Below are positions 18,478-27,937 of a stretch of DNA of 64,000 nucleotides, one piece after another (the stretch's first letter is position 1; each line of letters opens with the position of its first letter). The notes beneath the pieces were generated by a model. That model made no database searches. It saw nothing but the letters and a program-made list of their open reading frames with translations, and had not been told where the DNA came from. The translations under genes and the position numbers were made by a program. This DNA is from Comamonas testosteroni (lineage in GTDB: Bacteria; Pseudomonadota; Gammaproteobacteria; Burkholderiales; Burkholderiaceae_C): NCBI RefSeq assembly GCF_030505195.1, contig NZ_CP129672.1, forward strand, positions 4,746,501-4,810,500. The letters run 5' to 3'.

Positions 18478-18524
18478 AGTGCATCCGGGCCCTCGCACTG
18501 GCTCCTGTCGAGGCTAGAGGATCC

Positions 18525-19688
18525 TCATTGCGGCCGCCCTGGCGGAGGCGGGGCGAGTTCCATCCGGTCCCGTCCCTTGCGCTTTGATGCGTATAGGGCT
18601 TCGTCGGCCCGCTTGAGCCAATGTGACAGCTCGGCCTCGGACTGCTCGAACAAGGCCGCACCGATGCTCAGGGACACCGGCTCCGGCGTTGCGAACATAG
18701 CGCGCGCTTGCTGCGCGAACGACTCGCGCAGGTTCTGTCCCAGCGCCTGCGCGACGGTGCCGGAGACACTGCGCAGCAGAATCACGAACTCGTCCCCACC
18801 CAGTCGCGCTGCCAGCGCGCCTTGGGGGAGCGAGCCGCGGATGAGGTCGCTCAGTGCCACCAGCAGGCGGTCGCCTGCATCGTGACCGTGCAGGTCGTTG
18901 ACCTGCTTGAAGTGGTCAATGTCGATCAGCAGCAGGGCACCGGGGCTGGCCGGCGAGGCCTGCCGCAGCAGCTCAGGTGCGCGCAGATAGAGCGCTCGGC
19001 GGTTGTCCAGGGCGGTCAGTGGGTCGCGGGCGGCGATCTGCGCGATACGCTCTTCACGGCGATGGCGCTCGGTGCCGGTCATGGACATCGCGAGCAGCAT
19101 GATCGCCATCACGCCTTCCACCAGCGAGACCAGGATCACCGTGCCGTGGAAATTGGTCAGGTTGATGAAGGTGTCTAGCGCCACGGTCGAGACGGCCTTG
19201 GCCAGGTAGAACAGGCCGTGTGCCAGCAGAACGAAGCGCAGTTGCGCCGCGCCCACGCCCAGCGTACCGCCCTGCGGGCGCAGCAGCAGGCCGGCGCGCA
19301 GGCTGATGACGGCGATCAGCAGCGACTGGATGCCCAGCATTGCCCTGGACCACCACGGCCCGCTAGGTAGAAACAGCATCGCCAGCCAGACGACGGCCAC
19401 CAGCCACCAGGTGCGCGGCAGCCGGGTGTGCGTGAACGCGGCAACGCCGGCCAGGAACAGCCAGTGCGCGGAGATCAGCAAGCCGTTGGGAAACCAGATG
19501 CCCAACAGCACATGGCCGCTGGAGCGCAGCAGGGCCAGCACACAGCCCACGGCGATGATGGCAAACCCCCCGCTCCAGAGCAGCAGCGAGCGTTCGTGCA
19601 CGCTCCCCCATTCCGCAGCCAGATACAGCGCCGAGGCGGCGGCCATGGCCGCGGTGAGAACGAGCAGGGTGAAGGGATCGAGAACCAT
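18525..19688 (-). CDS. Membrane diguanylate cyclase with GGDEF domain
   Basis: 387 residues from ATG 19688. The N-terminal half has six or so hydrophobic helices (residues about 5-185), including LLLWSGGFAIIAVGCVLALL. A short linker follows, then the GGDEF domain with ARDPLTALDNRRAL, LLLIDIDHFKQVNDLHGHDAGD and the intact active-site motif RLGGDEFV. The inhibitory I-site RxxD, normally five residues before GGDEF, is absent (PQGA there), so product inhibition is probably weak. It would synthesise cyclic di-GMP in response to a membrane signal. The gene is visibly richer in G+C than its neighbours, is transcribed towards the broken Fur frame and stands next to an insertion sequence, so it may be acquired. 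Confidence 0.9.
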   Translation of the reverse strand: MVLDPFTLLVLTAAMAAASALYLAAEWGSVHERSLLLWSGGFAIIAVGCVLALLRSSGHVLLGIWFPNGLLISAHWLFLAGVAAFTHTRLPRTWWLVAVVWLAMLFLPSGPWWSRAMLGIQSLLIAVISLRAGLLLRPQGGTLGVGAAQLRFVLLAHGLFYLAKAVSTVALDTFINLTNFHGTVILVSLVEGVMAIMLLAMSMTGTERHRREERIAQIAARDPLTALDNRRALYLRAPELLRQASPASPGALLLIDIDHFKQVNDLHGHDAGDRLLVALSDLIRGSLPQGALAARLGGDEFVILLRSVSGTVAQALGQNLRESFAQQARAMFATPEPVSLSIGAALFEQSEAELSHWLKRADEALYASKRKGRDRMELAPPPPGRPQ

Positions 19689-20012
19689 GGACGATGGATG
19701 TGTCAGCGCGGGTGGGCTCCGCGCGAGAGCCGTCCGGCCAGGGGCAAAGCGCGGGAGCCGATCAGTTGCTCGGGGGTGACGGTCGGGGCCGTGGCATTGA
19801 AATGGAACGGGCCGCACGCGAGGCGAATTGTCGCAGGATGCGGATTTTCAAGTATCTCTGGTTGGCTGGGTCGTCGAAAGGAAGTAGCGGATGGAGCCGG
19901 GCATGAGGAGAGGACGGCCTGCCGTTGCCGCCGCGATCGGCGGGCTGTCTTCGTTGACCCGCCGCATGCGGACCAGCCGTGCAACCTCGTCGTTACTGCT
20001 GCGAATTCACAC
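19689..20012. other. Intergenic region between cyclase gene and insertion sequence
   Basis: About 320 bp of G+C-rich sequence without a recognised gene. No promoter could be picked out confidently for the cyclase gene, and no ribosome binding site is obvious before its ATG. Confidence 0.4.
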
Positions 20013-20020
20013 ATAAAAAA

Positions 20021-21327
20021 GGTTCATCGCGCATTACCGGGGAATGCTGCCCGAATCTTCAGAAAGAAGTAGTCCTGATCGCGGTAGCCATAGGCCCGGC
20101 GCTTGATGACCTTGATGGTGTTGTTGATGCCCTCCACAACACTTGTGTTCAACGGATGCCTGCATCGGGCGATGATCCCGTGCAGGTAGCTTTGCAAGCG
20201 CTGAGCGAAGGTGCTCAGTGCGGCAATGCCGCTTTGATGGGCTTGATCACACCAGTGCCGCCAGGCGCGATGCGCCCAAGTCGCACGACGGTAGAACCAC
20301 AACTGTTTGAGCTCGTCGCGCAAGACGTATACCGTCATCAATGGTTGATTGGCCGCCAGCAGTTCCTTGAGTTGCACTGCTTGTTGAGGCTGCAGCTTGT
20401 TGCGATTGCGCAGCAGCAACCAGCGGCTGGATTTGAGCACCTTACGTGCTGAGGGCTGTTGGCGCAGCAAGTTGGCCTGATCGACACGCACTCGGTCGAT
20501 GACCTCCCGGCCGTACTTGGCCACGACATGGAACAGGTCATAGACGATCTCGGCGTTAGGGCAGTGGGCCTTAATCTCCAGCTCGTAAGCCGTAGTCATG
20601 TCGATAGCAACTGCGCGAATGCGCTGGGCAACGCCAGCGGGCAACTGCTCGAAGAACTGGCGGGCCGTCTCGCGTGAGCGCCCTTGCCCCACCCACAGCA
20701 CCTGCCGGCTGATGGGGTCGACGACGACTGTGGCGTAGCGATGGCCCTTGTGCAGCGCAAACTCGTCCATCGCCAGGTACTCGATCTGATCCCATTGCGG
20801 CTGCGCAGTGTTGGCCAGCAGCAAGGCTTTGTCGATGGACTTGACGGTGTGCCAGCCCAGATCGAAGAAGGCCGCTACCGCCTTGATGCTGCTGCTGCGA
20901 AGCAACTGGCTGCACGCCTGCGCCAGACGGTCTGTGACGCGCTGGTAGCGACCGAGCCAGCTGAGTTTCTCCAGGTGCGGGCCACCACAGCTATCGCACC
21001 ACAGACGCCGACGCGGCACATGTAGCACCACTCTGTACTCGAACAATGCCAGATCGCGCACGCGCCGTGTCGTGGTCTCATGGACTTGGCTGCACTGCGC
21101 ACCGCAGCGCTCGCAATGCATGACGCTGGCCTGCGGCTTCAGATAAATCGACACGGTGCGGCTATCGCCCTGGGGCCACTGCACACGTTCAACCACGTAG
21201 CCCTCCCAGCCGCCAAGAGCCTGCAATAACTTCGAGTCCAGCATTTGATTTGTTCTCCGATGTCAGTGTCGTTGCCATCAGATTACAAAACGAACGGGCT
21301 TATCTCCACGAAATTCCTCGATGAACC
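20021..21327 (-). mobile_element. Complete ISL3-family insertion sequence with 8-bp target duplication
   Basis: The ends are inverted repeats: 20021 onward reads GGTTCATCGCGCATTACCG, and the complement of the right end at 21327 reads GGTTCATCGAGGAATTTCG. The first nine bases are identical, and 17 of 23 match overall. An identical 8-bp ATAAAAAA flanks both sides (20013-20020 and 21328-21335); 8 bp is the duplication length known for ISL3 elements. The element is 1,307 bp, carries one intact transposase gene, and that gene's stop codon lies inside the left repeat. The intact frame and perfect duplication imply recent insertion. Confidence 0.93.
20024..21244 (-). CDS. ISL3-family transposase
   Basis: 406 residues. 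The N-terminus has the zinc-ribbon pairs HCERCGAQC and LWCDSCGG that bind the element ends. A helix-turn-helix region follows (RSSSIKAVAAFFDLGWHTVKSIDKAL). The DDE catalytic domain includes EYLAMDEFALHKGHRYATVVVD for the first Asp, AVAIDMTTAYELEIKAHCPNAEIVYDLFHV for the second and SVVEGINNTIKVIKRRAYGY for the Glu. Length and motif order match full-length ISL3 transposases, and no frameshift is visible. It is probably active. Confidence 0.95.
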   Translation of the reverse strand: MLDSKLLQALGGWEGYVVERVQWPQGDSRTVSIYLKPQASVMHCERCGAQCSQVHETTTRRVRDLALFEYRVVLHVPRRRLWCDSCGGPHLEKLSWLGRYQRVTDRLAQACSQLLRSSSIKAVAAFFDLGWHTVKSIDKALLLANTAQPQWDQIEYLAMDEFALHKGHRYATVVVDPISRQVLWVGQGRSRETARQFFEQLPAGVAQRIRAVAIDMTTAYELEIKAHCPNAEIVYDLFHVVAKYGREVIDRVRVDQANLLRQQPSARKVLKSSRWLLLRNRNKLQPQQAVQLKELLAANQPLMTVYVLRDELKQLWFYRRATWAHRAWRHWCDQAHQSGIAALSTFAQRLQSYLHGIIARCRHPLNTSVVEGINNTIKVIKRRAYGYRDQDYFFLKIRAAFPGNAR

Positions 21328-21333
21328 ATAAAA

Positions 21334-21360
21334 AAGCCCCGGGGCAGGGCCACGGGGCTT
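21334..21360 (-). terminator. Rho-independent terminator of yggX, interrupted beyond its T-tract by the IS
   Basis: On the minus strand the stem AAGCCCC/GGGGCTT (21360-21354 with 21340-21334) is followed by a run of T. That run is part of the ATAAAAAA duplicated by the insertion sequence, so the terminator kept its T-tract after the insertion. Confidence 0.85.
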
Positions 21361-21380
21361 GGTGTGCGAGTCAGAAGAAC

Positions 21381-21656
21381 TTACTCGGCGCTGGGAGGCA
21401 CATAGCCGGCTGCGGCATCGGCACCACCACCAAAGAAATGGTTTTCCATCTGGCGGGCCAGGTACTGGCGGGCGCGGGCATCGGCCAGGTTCAGACGGTT
21501 TTCATTGATCAGCATGGTCTGGTGCTTGAGCCAGTCGGCCCAGGCCTGCTTGCTCACGCTTTCATAGATACGCTTGCCCAGTTCGCCCGGGGCAGGAGGG
21601 AAATCCAGGCCTTCAGCGTCTTGACCAAGCTTGATGCAGTGAACGGTACGTGCCAT
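21381..21656 (-). CDS. yggX: YggX-type Fe(2+)-trafficking protein
   Basis: 90 residues from ATG 21656 ([21 protein letters not shown]). The conserved Cys7, the motif [21 protein letters not shown] and the C-terminal [12 protein letters not shown] are those of YggX, whose usual length is 90-91. The protein protects iron-sulfur clusters from oxidative damage and is thought to shuttle labile iron in the cytosol. The gene has its own terminator. It is divergent from the sulfate-binding protein gene, with about 140 bp between the starts. Confidence 0.93.
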   Translation of the reverse strand: MARTVHCIKLGQDAEGLDFPPAPGELGKRIYESVSKQAWADWLKHQTMLINENRLNLADARARQYLARQMENHFFGGGADAAAGYVPPSAE

Positions 21657-21799
21657 GTGTAGGGTCCTCTTGGTTGATTTCAGATGTTTGAGTAATAACA
21701 AACTGAAATCTTAGTAGTTTGAGTTTTAAGAATGCGGCTCAAGAATGCACAGCAACGGGGCAGAAGCCCGTTAACCATTCACTCCAAGAACACAGTCCA

Positions 21800-22831
21800 A
21801 TGAAAAATCGTCGCAACTTTATCAAGTTTCCTCTGGCTGCCGGTCTGATTGCTGGCTTGACCCTCTCGGCTCTGCCCACATTGCCCGCTTTTGCGCAAAC
21901 CGGCGTGCAACTGCTCAACGTATCCTACGACCCGACACGCGAGCTGTATGTGAACTACAACCAGGCGTTCGCCAAGCACTGGAAGGCCACGCAGAATCAG
22001 GATGTGACCATCAAGCAGTCGCATGGCGGCTCGGGCAAGCAGGCGCGCTCCATCATCGACGGTATTGAGGCCGACGTGGCCACGCTGGCCCTTGCAGGCG
22101 ATATCGACGCCCTGGTCAAGAACGGCAATGTCAAGGCCGACTGGCAAAAGCGCCTGCCGCACAACAGCGCGCCCTACAGCTCCACCATCGTGTTCCTGGT
22201 CAAGAAGGGCAATCCCAAGGGCATCAAGGATTGGGACGACCTGGTCAAGCCCGGCATTCAGGTGATCACTCCCAACCCCAAGACCTCGGGCGGTGCACGC
22301 TGGAACTATCTGGCGGCCTGGGAATTTGCCAAGCGCAAGTACGGCGGCGATGCACAAGCCAAGGATTTCATCACCAAGCTTTACAAGAACGTGCCCGTGC
22401 TGGACACCGGCGCGCGCGGCTCCACCGTGACCTTTGTGCAGCGCGGCCTGGGCGATGTGCTGCTGGCCTGGGAGAACGAGGCCTATCTGGCGCTCAAGGA
22501 GTTCGGCCCCGAGAAGTTCCAGATCGTCGCGCCTTCGCTGTCGATCCTGGCCGAGCCTTCGGTGGCCGTGGTCGACAAGGTGGTCGATAAAAAGGGTACG
22601 CGTGCCGTGGCCGAGGCCTATCTGAAGTATCTGTACTCCGAGGAGGCCCAGCGCATTGCCGGCAAGAACTTCTACCGCCCGACCGATGCCAAGGTGGCGG
22701 CCGAGTTTGCCGGCCAGTTCCCCAAGCTGGAGCTGTTCACTATCGACAAGGCTTTTGGCGGCTGGGCAGCGGCAGACAAGGCTCACTTTGCCGACGGCGG
22801 CAGCTTCGATCAGATCTACACCAAGAAATAA
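21800..22831 (+). CDS. sbp: Sulfate ABC transporter periplasmic binding protein
   Basis: 343 residues from ATG 21800 ([20 protein letters not shown]), a twin-arginine-like signal peptide ending near PAFAQ. The mature N-terminus [24 protein letters not shown] and the motif [18 protein letters not shown] are diagnostic of sulfate- and thiosulfate-binding proteins (Sbp/CysP). [21 protein letters not shown] is the second ligand-binding segment. It would deliver sulfate to a CysTWA permease, which is not encoded here, so that transporter must be elsewhere. It opens the sulfur-scavenging cluster and lies 68 bp upstream of ssuE. Control by a CysB-type regulator is likely, but I cannot point to a clear site. 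Confidence 0.94.
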   Translation: MKNRRNFIKFPLAAGLIAGLTLSALPTLPAFAQTGVQLLNVSYDPTRELYVNYNQAFAKHWKATQNQDVTIKQSHGGSGKQARSIIDGIEADVATLALAGDIDALVKNGNVKADWQKRLPHNSAPYSSTIVFLVKKGNPKGIKDWDDLVKPGIQVITPNPKTSGGARWNYLAAWEFAKRKYGGDAQAKDFITKLYKNVPVLDTGARGSTVTFVQRGLGDVLLAWENEAYLALKEFGPEKFQIVAPSLSILAEPSVAVVDKVVDKKGTRAVAEAYLKYLYSEEAQRIAGKNFYRPTDAKVAAEFAGQFPKLELFTIDKAFGGWAAADKAHFADGGSFDQIYTKK

Positions 22832-22899
22832 GCGAAACGCAGGATGGGAGCGCGATGAGTGCTCCTGACTTTGCAATAACAAAAAGATAAAGCCAAGCC

Positions 22900-23496
22900 A
22901 TGTCGATTTTGCTGATTGCCGGTAGTCCCTCGCAGCCTTCGCGCTCCAGTGCCTTGCTCAATGCCGTGGCCGCTCGCCTGCAGGTGCAGGGGCTGAGCAC
23001 CGAGCCCGTGCTGCAGCTCAACCAGCTGGAGCCCGCAGCCCTGTTGCATGCCCGCTTCGATCACCCCGAGATTCGTGCCGTGACCGATAGAGTGGCCCGT
23101 GCCGACGCGGTGGTGGTGGCCACGCCGGTCTACAAGGCGGCCTATAGCGGCCTGCTCAAGGTGTTTCTCGATGTGCTGCCGCAGACGGCGCTCAAGGGCA
23201 AGCTGGTTCTGCCATTGGCCACTGGCGGCAGCCCTCACCATATGCTGGCGCTGGACTACGCGCTGCGCCCCGTGCTGCAGTCGCTTGGCGCGCGCCACAT
23301 ACTGCCGGGCATCTATGCCACCGACCAAGGTGTGCCTCTGCTGCCTGAAGGCGGCTATGGCCTGGCCCCCGAGATCGCCGAGCGCGTCGAGGATGCAGCC
23401 CAGTTGCTGGCCACCGATCTGCGCCGCAGTGCCCAATGGGCCGCAGCCAATGACTTTGAAAGCATTGCGTTTGCCGACGTGCGATGTAGCGTTTAA
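22900..23496 (+). CDS. ssuE: NADPH-dependent FMN reductase of alkanesulfonate metabolism
   Basis: 198 residues, the usual SsuE size. The N-terminus ILLIAGSPSQPSRSSALL is the FMN phosphate-binding loop. ADAVVVATPVYKAAYSGLLKVFLDVLPQTAL is the signature flavin-binding segment, and LPLATGGSPHHMLALDYALRPVL follows. It reduces FMN with NADPH and hands FMNH2 to SsuD at 25858. The gene is followed by a dispersed palindromic repeat (23503-23583) before the substrate-binding genes. Confidence 0.93.
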   Translation: MSILLIAGSPSQPSRSSALLNAVAARLQVQGLSTEPVLQLNQLEPAALLHARFDHPEIRAVTDRVARADAVVVATPVYKAAYSGLLKVFLDVLPQTALKGKLVLPLATGGSPHHMLALDYALRPVLQSLGARHILPGIYATDQGVPLLPEGGYGLAPEIAERVEDAAQLLATDLRRSAQWAAANDFESIAFADVRCSV

Positions 23497-23502
23497 GTAG
23501 GT

Positions 23503-23583
23503 CCCCCTGAGCGGCTTTGCCGCTTCCCCCAGGGGACGACGACCTTTGCTGCGGGGCGGCCCTTGCTGGCCGTCCTTTCTCGC
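23503..23583 (+). repeat. Dispersed palindromic repeat, copy 1
   Basis: CCCCCTGAGCGGC, a TTT loop and GCCGCTTCCCCCAGGGG form nested hairpins, followed by GACGACGACC and a G+C-rich tail (GCGGGGCGGCCCTTGCTGG). Related copies occur at 27930, 50707 (inverted), 55018 and 55706. It is non-coding and lies between ssuE and ssuA. The rest of the gap to 23708 holds nothing else recognised. Confidence 0.75.
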
Positions 23584-23708
23584 AGCGTTGACGCATTTAC
23601 CATTTTTTTGATAGCAGTCCTCGCACTGCGAAGGCCGAGCTGCGCCTGAAATCAGGCCGAAGGTGCGCCTGAAGTGTGTGGACTGCAAGCTCCAAGGATT
23701 GATTTCTC

Positions 23709-24731
23709 ATGACTGATCGCAACAACACTTCTGGCGTCATTTCGTCGCAATTGCTGAACACCACACGCCGTCAGTGGCTGGCAGGTACGGCCGCCTCGGC
23801 GCTGGCCCTGGCCTCGGGTGGACTGCATGCGCAGCAGGGCAGTGGCACGGCAGGCGGGCAGCGAGTGCTGCGTGTGGGCCATCAAAAAGGCTGGCTGTCG
23901 ATTCTCAAGAATCGCGGCACGCTGGAAAAGCGCCTGACCCCGCTGGGCGTGGCCGTGCGCTGGGTCGAGTTCAACGCCGGTCCCGTGCAGCTGGAAGCGC
24001 TCAATGTAGGCTCCATCGACTTTGGCGATGTGGGCGAGGCTCCACCCATCTTTGCCCAGGCCGCCGGTGCGCCCCTGGTCTATGCGGGTGCCACCGTGGC
24101 ACGCCCAGGTCTGGAAGCGGTGATCGTTCCCAAGGGCTCGGCGATCCGCAGTGTGGCCGACCTCAAGGGCAAGCGCATTGCCTACAACAAGGGCTCCAAC
24201 GTCCATTATTTCCTGGTCAAGCTGCTGGAAAAGCATGGCCTGAAGTACGGCGATGTGCAGTCGGTCTTTCTGGCTCCTGCCGATGCGCGTGCCGCCTTCG
24301 AGAAAGGCTCGGTCGATGTCTGGGTGATCTGGGACCCGTTCCTGGCCTCGGCCCAGAAGGCTCTGGATGCACGCCTGCTGGCCGATGCCAGGGGCGTGGT
24401 CAACAACCGCGCCTACTACTTCACCTCGCGTGACTATGCGAGCCGCAATGCCGATGTGCTGCGCATCGCGATCGAGGAAATCGCTGCCATCGATGCTTGG
24501 GCCAGCAAGAACAAGAGCGCAGCAGCGGCAGAGCTGTCGCAGATCCTGGGCCTGGACACCGCCGTGACCGAGCTGTACCTGAGCCGCGCCGAGTTCGGCA
24601 CCAAGGCCGTGAATGCCGAAATCCTGGGTGAGCAGCAAAAGATTGCCGACACTTTCTTCGATCTCAAGTTGATTCCCAAGAAGCTCAATTTGCTGCATGC
24701 CGCGCCCGTGGACTTGCTGGCCAGCCGCTGA
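23709..24731 (+). CDS. ssuA: Aliphatic sulfonate ABC transporter substrate-binding protein
   Basis: 340 residues. A twin-arginine-type signal peptide (TTRRQWLAGTAASALALASG) ends near LHAQQ. The mature protein starts with VLRVGHQKGWLSILKNRGTLEKRL and contains VGSIDFGDVGEAPPIFAQAAG, LKGKRIAYNKGSNVHYFLVKLL and SVDVWVIWDPFLASAQ, the standard SsuA/TauA pattern. It captures alkanesulfonates in the periplasm for the SsuBC transporter encoded downstream. It is the first of two such proteins side by side, only moderately alike, which suggests different ligand ranges. Confidence 0.93.
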   Translation: MTDRNNTSGVISSQLLNTTRRQWLAGTAASALALASGGLHAQQGSGTAGGQRVLRVGHQKGWLSILKNRGTLEKRLTPLGVAVRWVEFNAGPVQLEALNVGSIDFGDVGEAPPIFAQAAGAPLVYAGATVARPGLEAVIVPKGSAIRSVADLKGKRIAYNKGSNVHYFLVKLLEKHGLKYGDVQSVFLAPADARAAFEKGSVDVWVIWDPFLASAQKALDARLLADARGVVNNRAYYFTSRDYASRNADVLRIAIEEIAAIDAWASKNKSAAAAELSQILGLDTAVTELYLSRAEFGTKAVNAEILGEQQKIADTFFDLKLIPKKLNLLHAAPVDLLASR

Positions 24732-24751
24732 TTCATGAAAAGGTCATTGCC

Positions 24752-25834
24752 ATGAGTTCAGCATCCTCTTCACCCCGTTTCCATCGCGGCCGTCGCCAGG
24801 CTCTGCAACTGCTGGGCACCACGGCTTTCAGCTGGAGCCTGGCCGCCTATTACGCCAACGATGCACTGGCCCAGTCTGTGCCGGCTATTGCAGCTCCGGC
24901 CCAGTTGCGCATCGGCTATCAGAAGTCAGCCGTCAATCTGGTCGTGCTCAAGCAGCATGGCGTTCTGGAAAAGCGCTTTCCAGGCACCAAGATCAGCTGG
25001 CTGGAGTTTCCAGCCGGGCCGCAGTTGCTGGAGGCGCTGTCGGCCGGCAGTCTGGACTTTGGCCTGACTGGCGATTCGCCACCCGTGTTTGCCCAGGCTG
25101 CGGGCAAGGATCTGCGCTATGTAGGGGCCGAGCCGCCCAAGCCTGAAAGCTCGGCCATTCTCGTGCTCGCCGATTCGCCGCTGAAAACCCTGGCCGACCT
25201 CAAGGGCAGGCGTGTGGCGCTGCAAAAAGGCTCAAGCGCCCATTACCTGCTGGTGCGTGCGCTGGACAAGGCCGGTATTGCCTGGGCCGAGATTCAGCCC
25301 GTGTATCTGGCCCCGGCCGATGCGCGTGCAGCGTTCGAGCGCGCAAGCGTCGATGCCTGGGCCATCTGGGACCCGTTCTATGCGGCCACCGAGCTGAGCA
25401 TCCGAGCGCGCGTGCTGACCACCGGCGAAGGTCTGACGGGCAACAACTCGTTCTATCTGGCCTCGCGCGGCCTGGTCGAGCACCATCCCCAGCTCATCAA
25501 GGCCTTGTTCGACGAGCTCACGCGCGCCGATCAGCTGGTGCAGGCCTCGCGCAAGGAGGCAGTGCAACTGCTGGCTGCCTTCAGCGGTCTGGACGCGAAT
25601 GTGGTCAGCCGCTTTATCGGCCGCCGGCCCAGCTCGCCGACCACGCTGCTCAATCCCGCCATCGTGCTCGAGCAGCAGCGCGTGGCCGATACCTTTTTTC
25701 GTCTGGGCGTGATTCCACGCCAGGTGAAGGTGGCCGACATCGTCTGGCAGCCCACAGCGGCGGAATACGCGGGCTATGGCCAGGCGGGCCCCGCCGCGTC
25801 ATCCATCACGCCCGCCGTGGCATCCAGGTTCTAA
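24752..25834 (+). CDS. ssuA: Second aliphatic sulfonate ABC transporter substrate-binding protein
   Basis: 360 residues starting 20 bp after the first ssuA. The signal region has [23 protein letters not shown], again twin-arginine-like, ending at DALAQS. The order of motifs mirrors the neighbour: [68 protein letters not shown] and [16 protein letters not shown]. Differences in the ligand-contact segments suggest a distinct sulfonate. There is an extra Ala/Pro-rich C-terminal tail. The two genes look like an ancient tandem duplication. Confidence 0.92.
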   Translation: MSSASSSPRFHRGRRQALQLLGTTAFSWSLAAYYANDALAQSVPAIAAPAQLRIGYQKSAVNLVVLKQHGVLEKRFPGTKISWLEFPAGPQLLEALSAGSLDFGLTGDSPPVFAQAAGKDLRYVGAEPPKPESSAILVLADSPLKTLADLKGRRVALQKGSSAHYLLVRALDKAGIAWAEIQPVYLAPADARAAFERASVDAWAIWDPFYAATELSIRARVLTTGEGLTGNNSFYLASRGLVEHHPQLIKALFDELTRADQLVQASRKEAVQLLAAFSGLDANVVSRFIGRRPSSPTTLLNPAIVLEQQRVADTFFRLGVIPRQVKVADIVWQPTAAEYAGYGQAGPAASSITPAVASRF

Positions 25835-25857
25835 GTCAGGCTCAAGGAGATTTCGTC

Positions 25858-27081
25858 ATGCAAGTGTTCTGGTTCATTCCCACCCATGGTGATGCCCGCT
25901 ACCTGGGCAGCAGCGAAGGCGCACGCCAGCTGAGCCATGACTATGTCAAGCAGGTGGCCGTTGCGGCCGACAGCCTGGGTTACGAAGGCGTGCTGATTCC
26001 CACGGGCCGCTCCTGCGAAGATCCCTGGGTAGTGGCGTCCAGCCTGTTGCCCGTCACCAAGCGCCTGAAGTTCCTGGTGGCCGTGCGTCCCGGTCTGCAT
26101 CAGCCCAGCCTGGCTGCTCGCATGGCAGCCAGCTTTGACCGCCTTTCCGGCGGGCGGCTGCTGATCAATCTGGTTACCGGCGGCGATCAGGCTGAACTGG
26201 AGGGTGATGGCGTGTTTCTCGATCATGCGACACGCTATGAACAATCGGCGGAGTTCATCGAGATCTGGCGCGAGATTCTGGCGCGCAGCCATGAGGGCAA
26301 GTCGCTGGATTTCAAAGGTCGGCATCTGCAGGTCAAGGGTGCCAAGCTGCTGTTCCCGCCACTGCAAAAACCCTATCCACCCGTGTATTTCGGCGGCTCT
26401 TCGCCTGCCGCTCACGAGCTGGCGGCAGAGCAGGTCGATGCCTATCTGACTTGGGGCGAGCCGCCGGCCGAAGTCGCCAAGAAGATTGCCGATGTGCGCG
26501 AGAAGGCCGAGCGCCGTGGCCGCAAGGTCAAGTTCGGCATCCGTTTGCATGTGATCGTGCGCGAGACCGATGAAGAAGCCTGGGCCGACGCCGAGCGATT
26601 GATCAGCCGCCTCAAGGACGAGACCGTGGTGCAGGCACAGGCCGCATTTGCGCGCATGGATTCCGAAGGCCAGCGCCGCATGGCCCAGTTGCATGCGGGC
26701 GGCACCAAGCGCAGCCGCAAGGACCTGGAGATCAGCCCCAATCTATGGGCCGGCGTGGGTCTGGTGCGTGGCGGTGCGGGCACGGCCCTGGTGGGCAGCG
26801 CCCAGGCTGTGGCCGACCGCATCAAGGAATATGCCGATCTGGGCATAGACACCTTTGTGCTCTCGGGCTACCCGCATCTCGAAGAAGCCTATCGCTTTGC
26901 CGAGCTGGTCTTCCCGCTGTTGCCGGTCAATGTGCAGGAAAAGCTGGGCGGCGGCAATCCGGGTGGCCCGTTTGGAGAAACCGTGGCCAATCTGTACTCG
27001 CCGCGAGCCGCCGCTTCGGGAGCCGTCGCTTCGGCAGCCTCCGCTTCGGAGCGCGAGCAGGTCCGAGTATCGCAAAGCTGA
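25858..27081 (+). CDS. ssuD: FMNH2-dependent alkanesulfonate monooxygenase
   Basis: 407 residues; SsuD proteins are usually about 380. Residues 1-380 show the bacterial luciferase-like fold with [55 protein letters not shown] and [29 protein letters not shown] and [14 protein letters not shown] follow. It cleaves alkanesulfonates to aldehyde and sulfite with FMNH2 from SsuE and oxygen. The last 25 or so residues are an Ala/Ser-rich tail produced by a 15-bp tandem repeat and are not part of the family fold. The start is preceded by CAAGGAGA, a good ribosome site. Confidence 0.95.
   Translation: MQVFWFIPTHGDARYLGSSEGARQLSHDYVKQVAVAADSLGYEGVLIPTGRSCEDPWVVASSLLPVTKRLKFLVAVRPGLHQPSLAARMAASFDRLSGGRLLINLVTGGDQAELEGDGVFLDHATRYEQSAEFIEIWREILARSHEGKSLDFKGRHLQVKGAKLLFPPLQKPYPPVYFGGSSPAAHELAAEQVDAYLTWGEPPAEVAKKIADVREKAERRGRKVKFGIRLHVIVRETDEEAWADAERLISRLKDETVVQAQAAFARMDSEGQRRMAQLHAGGTKRSRKDLEISPNLWAGVGLVRGGAGTALVGSAQAVADRIKEYADLGIDTFVLSGYPHLEEAYRFAELVFPLLPVNVQEKLGGGNPGGPFGETVANLYSPRAAASGAVASAASASEREQVRVSQS
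27007..27051 (+). repeat. Three tandem 15-bp repeats in the ssuD 3' end
   Basis: Units GCCGCCGCTTCGGGA, GCCGTCGCTTCGGCA and GCCTCCGCTTCGGAG lie back to back and encode [10 protein letters not shown] and ASASE. In-frame repeat number could vary between strains. Confidence 0.85.
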
Positions 27082-27091
27082 AGGAGTGTAT

Positions 27092-27937
27092 ATGAGTGAT
27101 GTTCAAACGCTGACCTTGCAATCCGCTGCCCAGCCTGCAAGACCGCCGGTGCCGCGCCTGGAGCTGCTGGCGCGTCAGTTCGCTTTGCGGCTGCTGCCCT
27201 GGCTATTGCCTGTCGCACTGATCGCTGCCTGGCAGGCCGCATCGGCCTATGGCTGGCTGTCCACACGGGTGCTGCCCGCACCGCTGGATGTGTTGCGTGC
27301 AGCCTGGGCTCTGGCAGAGTCGGGCGAGTTATGGACCCATGTCAAGGTCAGTGCCGGGCGTGCGCTGGCAGGGCTGGCCATTGGCGGCAGCCTGGGCTTG
27401 CTGCTGGGTCTGCTCACAGGCTCGCTGCGCTGGGCCGAGACGCTGCTCGATTCCACGATCCAGATGGTGCGCAACATCCCGGCGCTGGCGCTGATTCCGC
27501 TGGTCATTCTGTGGTTCGGCATCGACGAGTCGGCCAAGCTCTTCCTGATCAGCATTTCGGTGTTCTTCCCCATCTACCTCAATACCTTCCACGGTATCCG
27601 CAATGTGGACCCGGGGCTGATCGAGATGGGACGCAGCTACGGCCTCACGCGCTGGCAGCTGTACCGCGACATCGTGTTGCCGGGAGCGTTGTCTTCCATT
27701 TTGGTGGGCTTGCGTTTTTCGCTGGGGCTGATGTGGGTGATTCTGATCGTGGCCGAGACCATCTCGGCCCAGGCAGGCATCGGCTACCTGACCATGAATG
27801 CGCGTGAATTTCTGCAGACCGATGTGGTGCTGGTGGGCATCTTGCTCTACGCAATCCTGGGCAAGCTGGCCGATGTGTTTGCCCGTTCGCTCGAGCGCTG
27901 GTGGCTGCGCTGGCATCCTAGCTATGGAGCCCCCTGA
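27092..27937 (+). CDS. ssuC: Aliphatic sulfonate ABC transporter permease
   Basis: 281 residues from ATG 27092, preceded by GAAGGAGTG. About six membrane helices are seen, and the permease EAA loop is [60 protein letters not shown] is the first helix. The protein forms the membrane channel for SsuA-delivered sulfonates with SsuB. Its stop codon TGA at 27935 is supplied by the start of a dispersed palindromic repeat, so the natural C-terminus may have been shortened or changed by repeat insertion. The end WHPSYGAP is close to the expected length, so function is likely retained. Confidence 0.94.
   Translation: MSDVQTLTLQSAAQPARPPVPRLELLARQFALRLLPWLLPVALIAAWQAASAYGWLSTRVLPAPLDVLRAAWALAESGELWTHVKVSAGRALAGLAIGGSLGLLLGLLTGSLRWAETLLDSTIQMVRNIPALALIPLVILWFGIDESAKLFLISISVFFPIYLNTFHGIRNVDPGLIEMGRSYGLTRWQLYRDIVLPGALSSILVGLRFSLGLMWVILIVAETISAQAGIGYLTMNAREFLQTDVVLVGILLYAILGKLADVFARSLERWWLRWHPSYGAP

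Noticed and set aside
18514..18537. Polylinker-like sequence CTAGAGGATCC followed by GCGGCCGC, suggesting cloning-vector contamination
   Set aside because: No further vector or linker sequence adjoins it. The second site is within the coding sequence of the cyclase C-terminus in a G+C-rich gene, so both sites can arise by chance.
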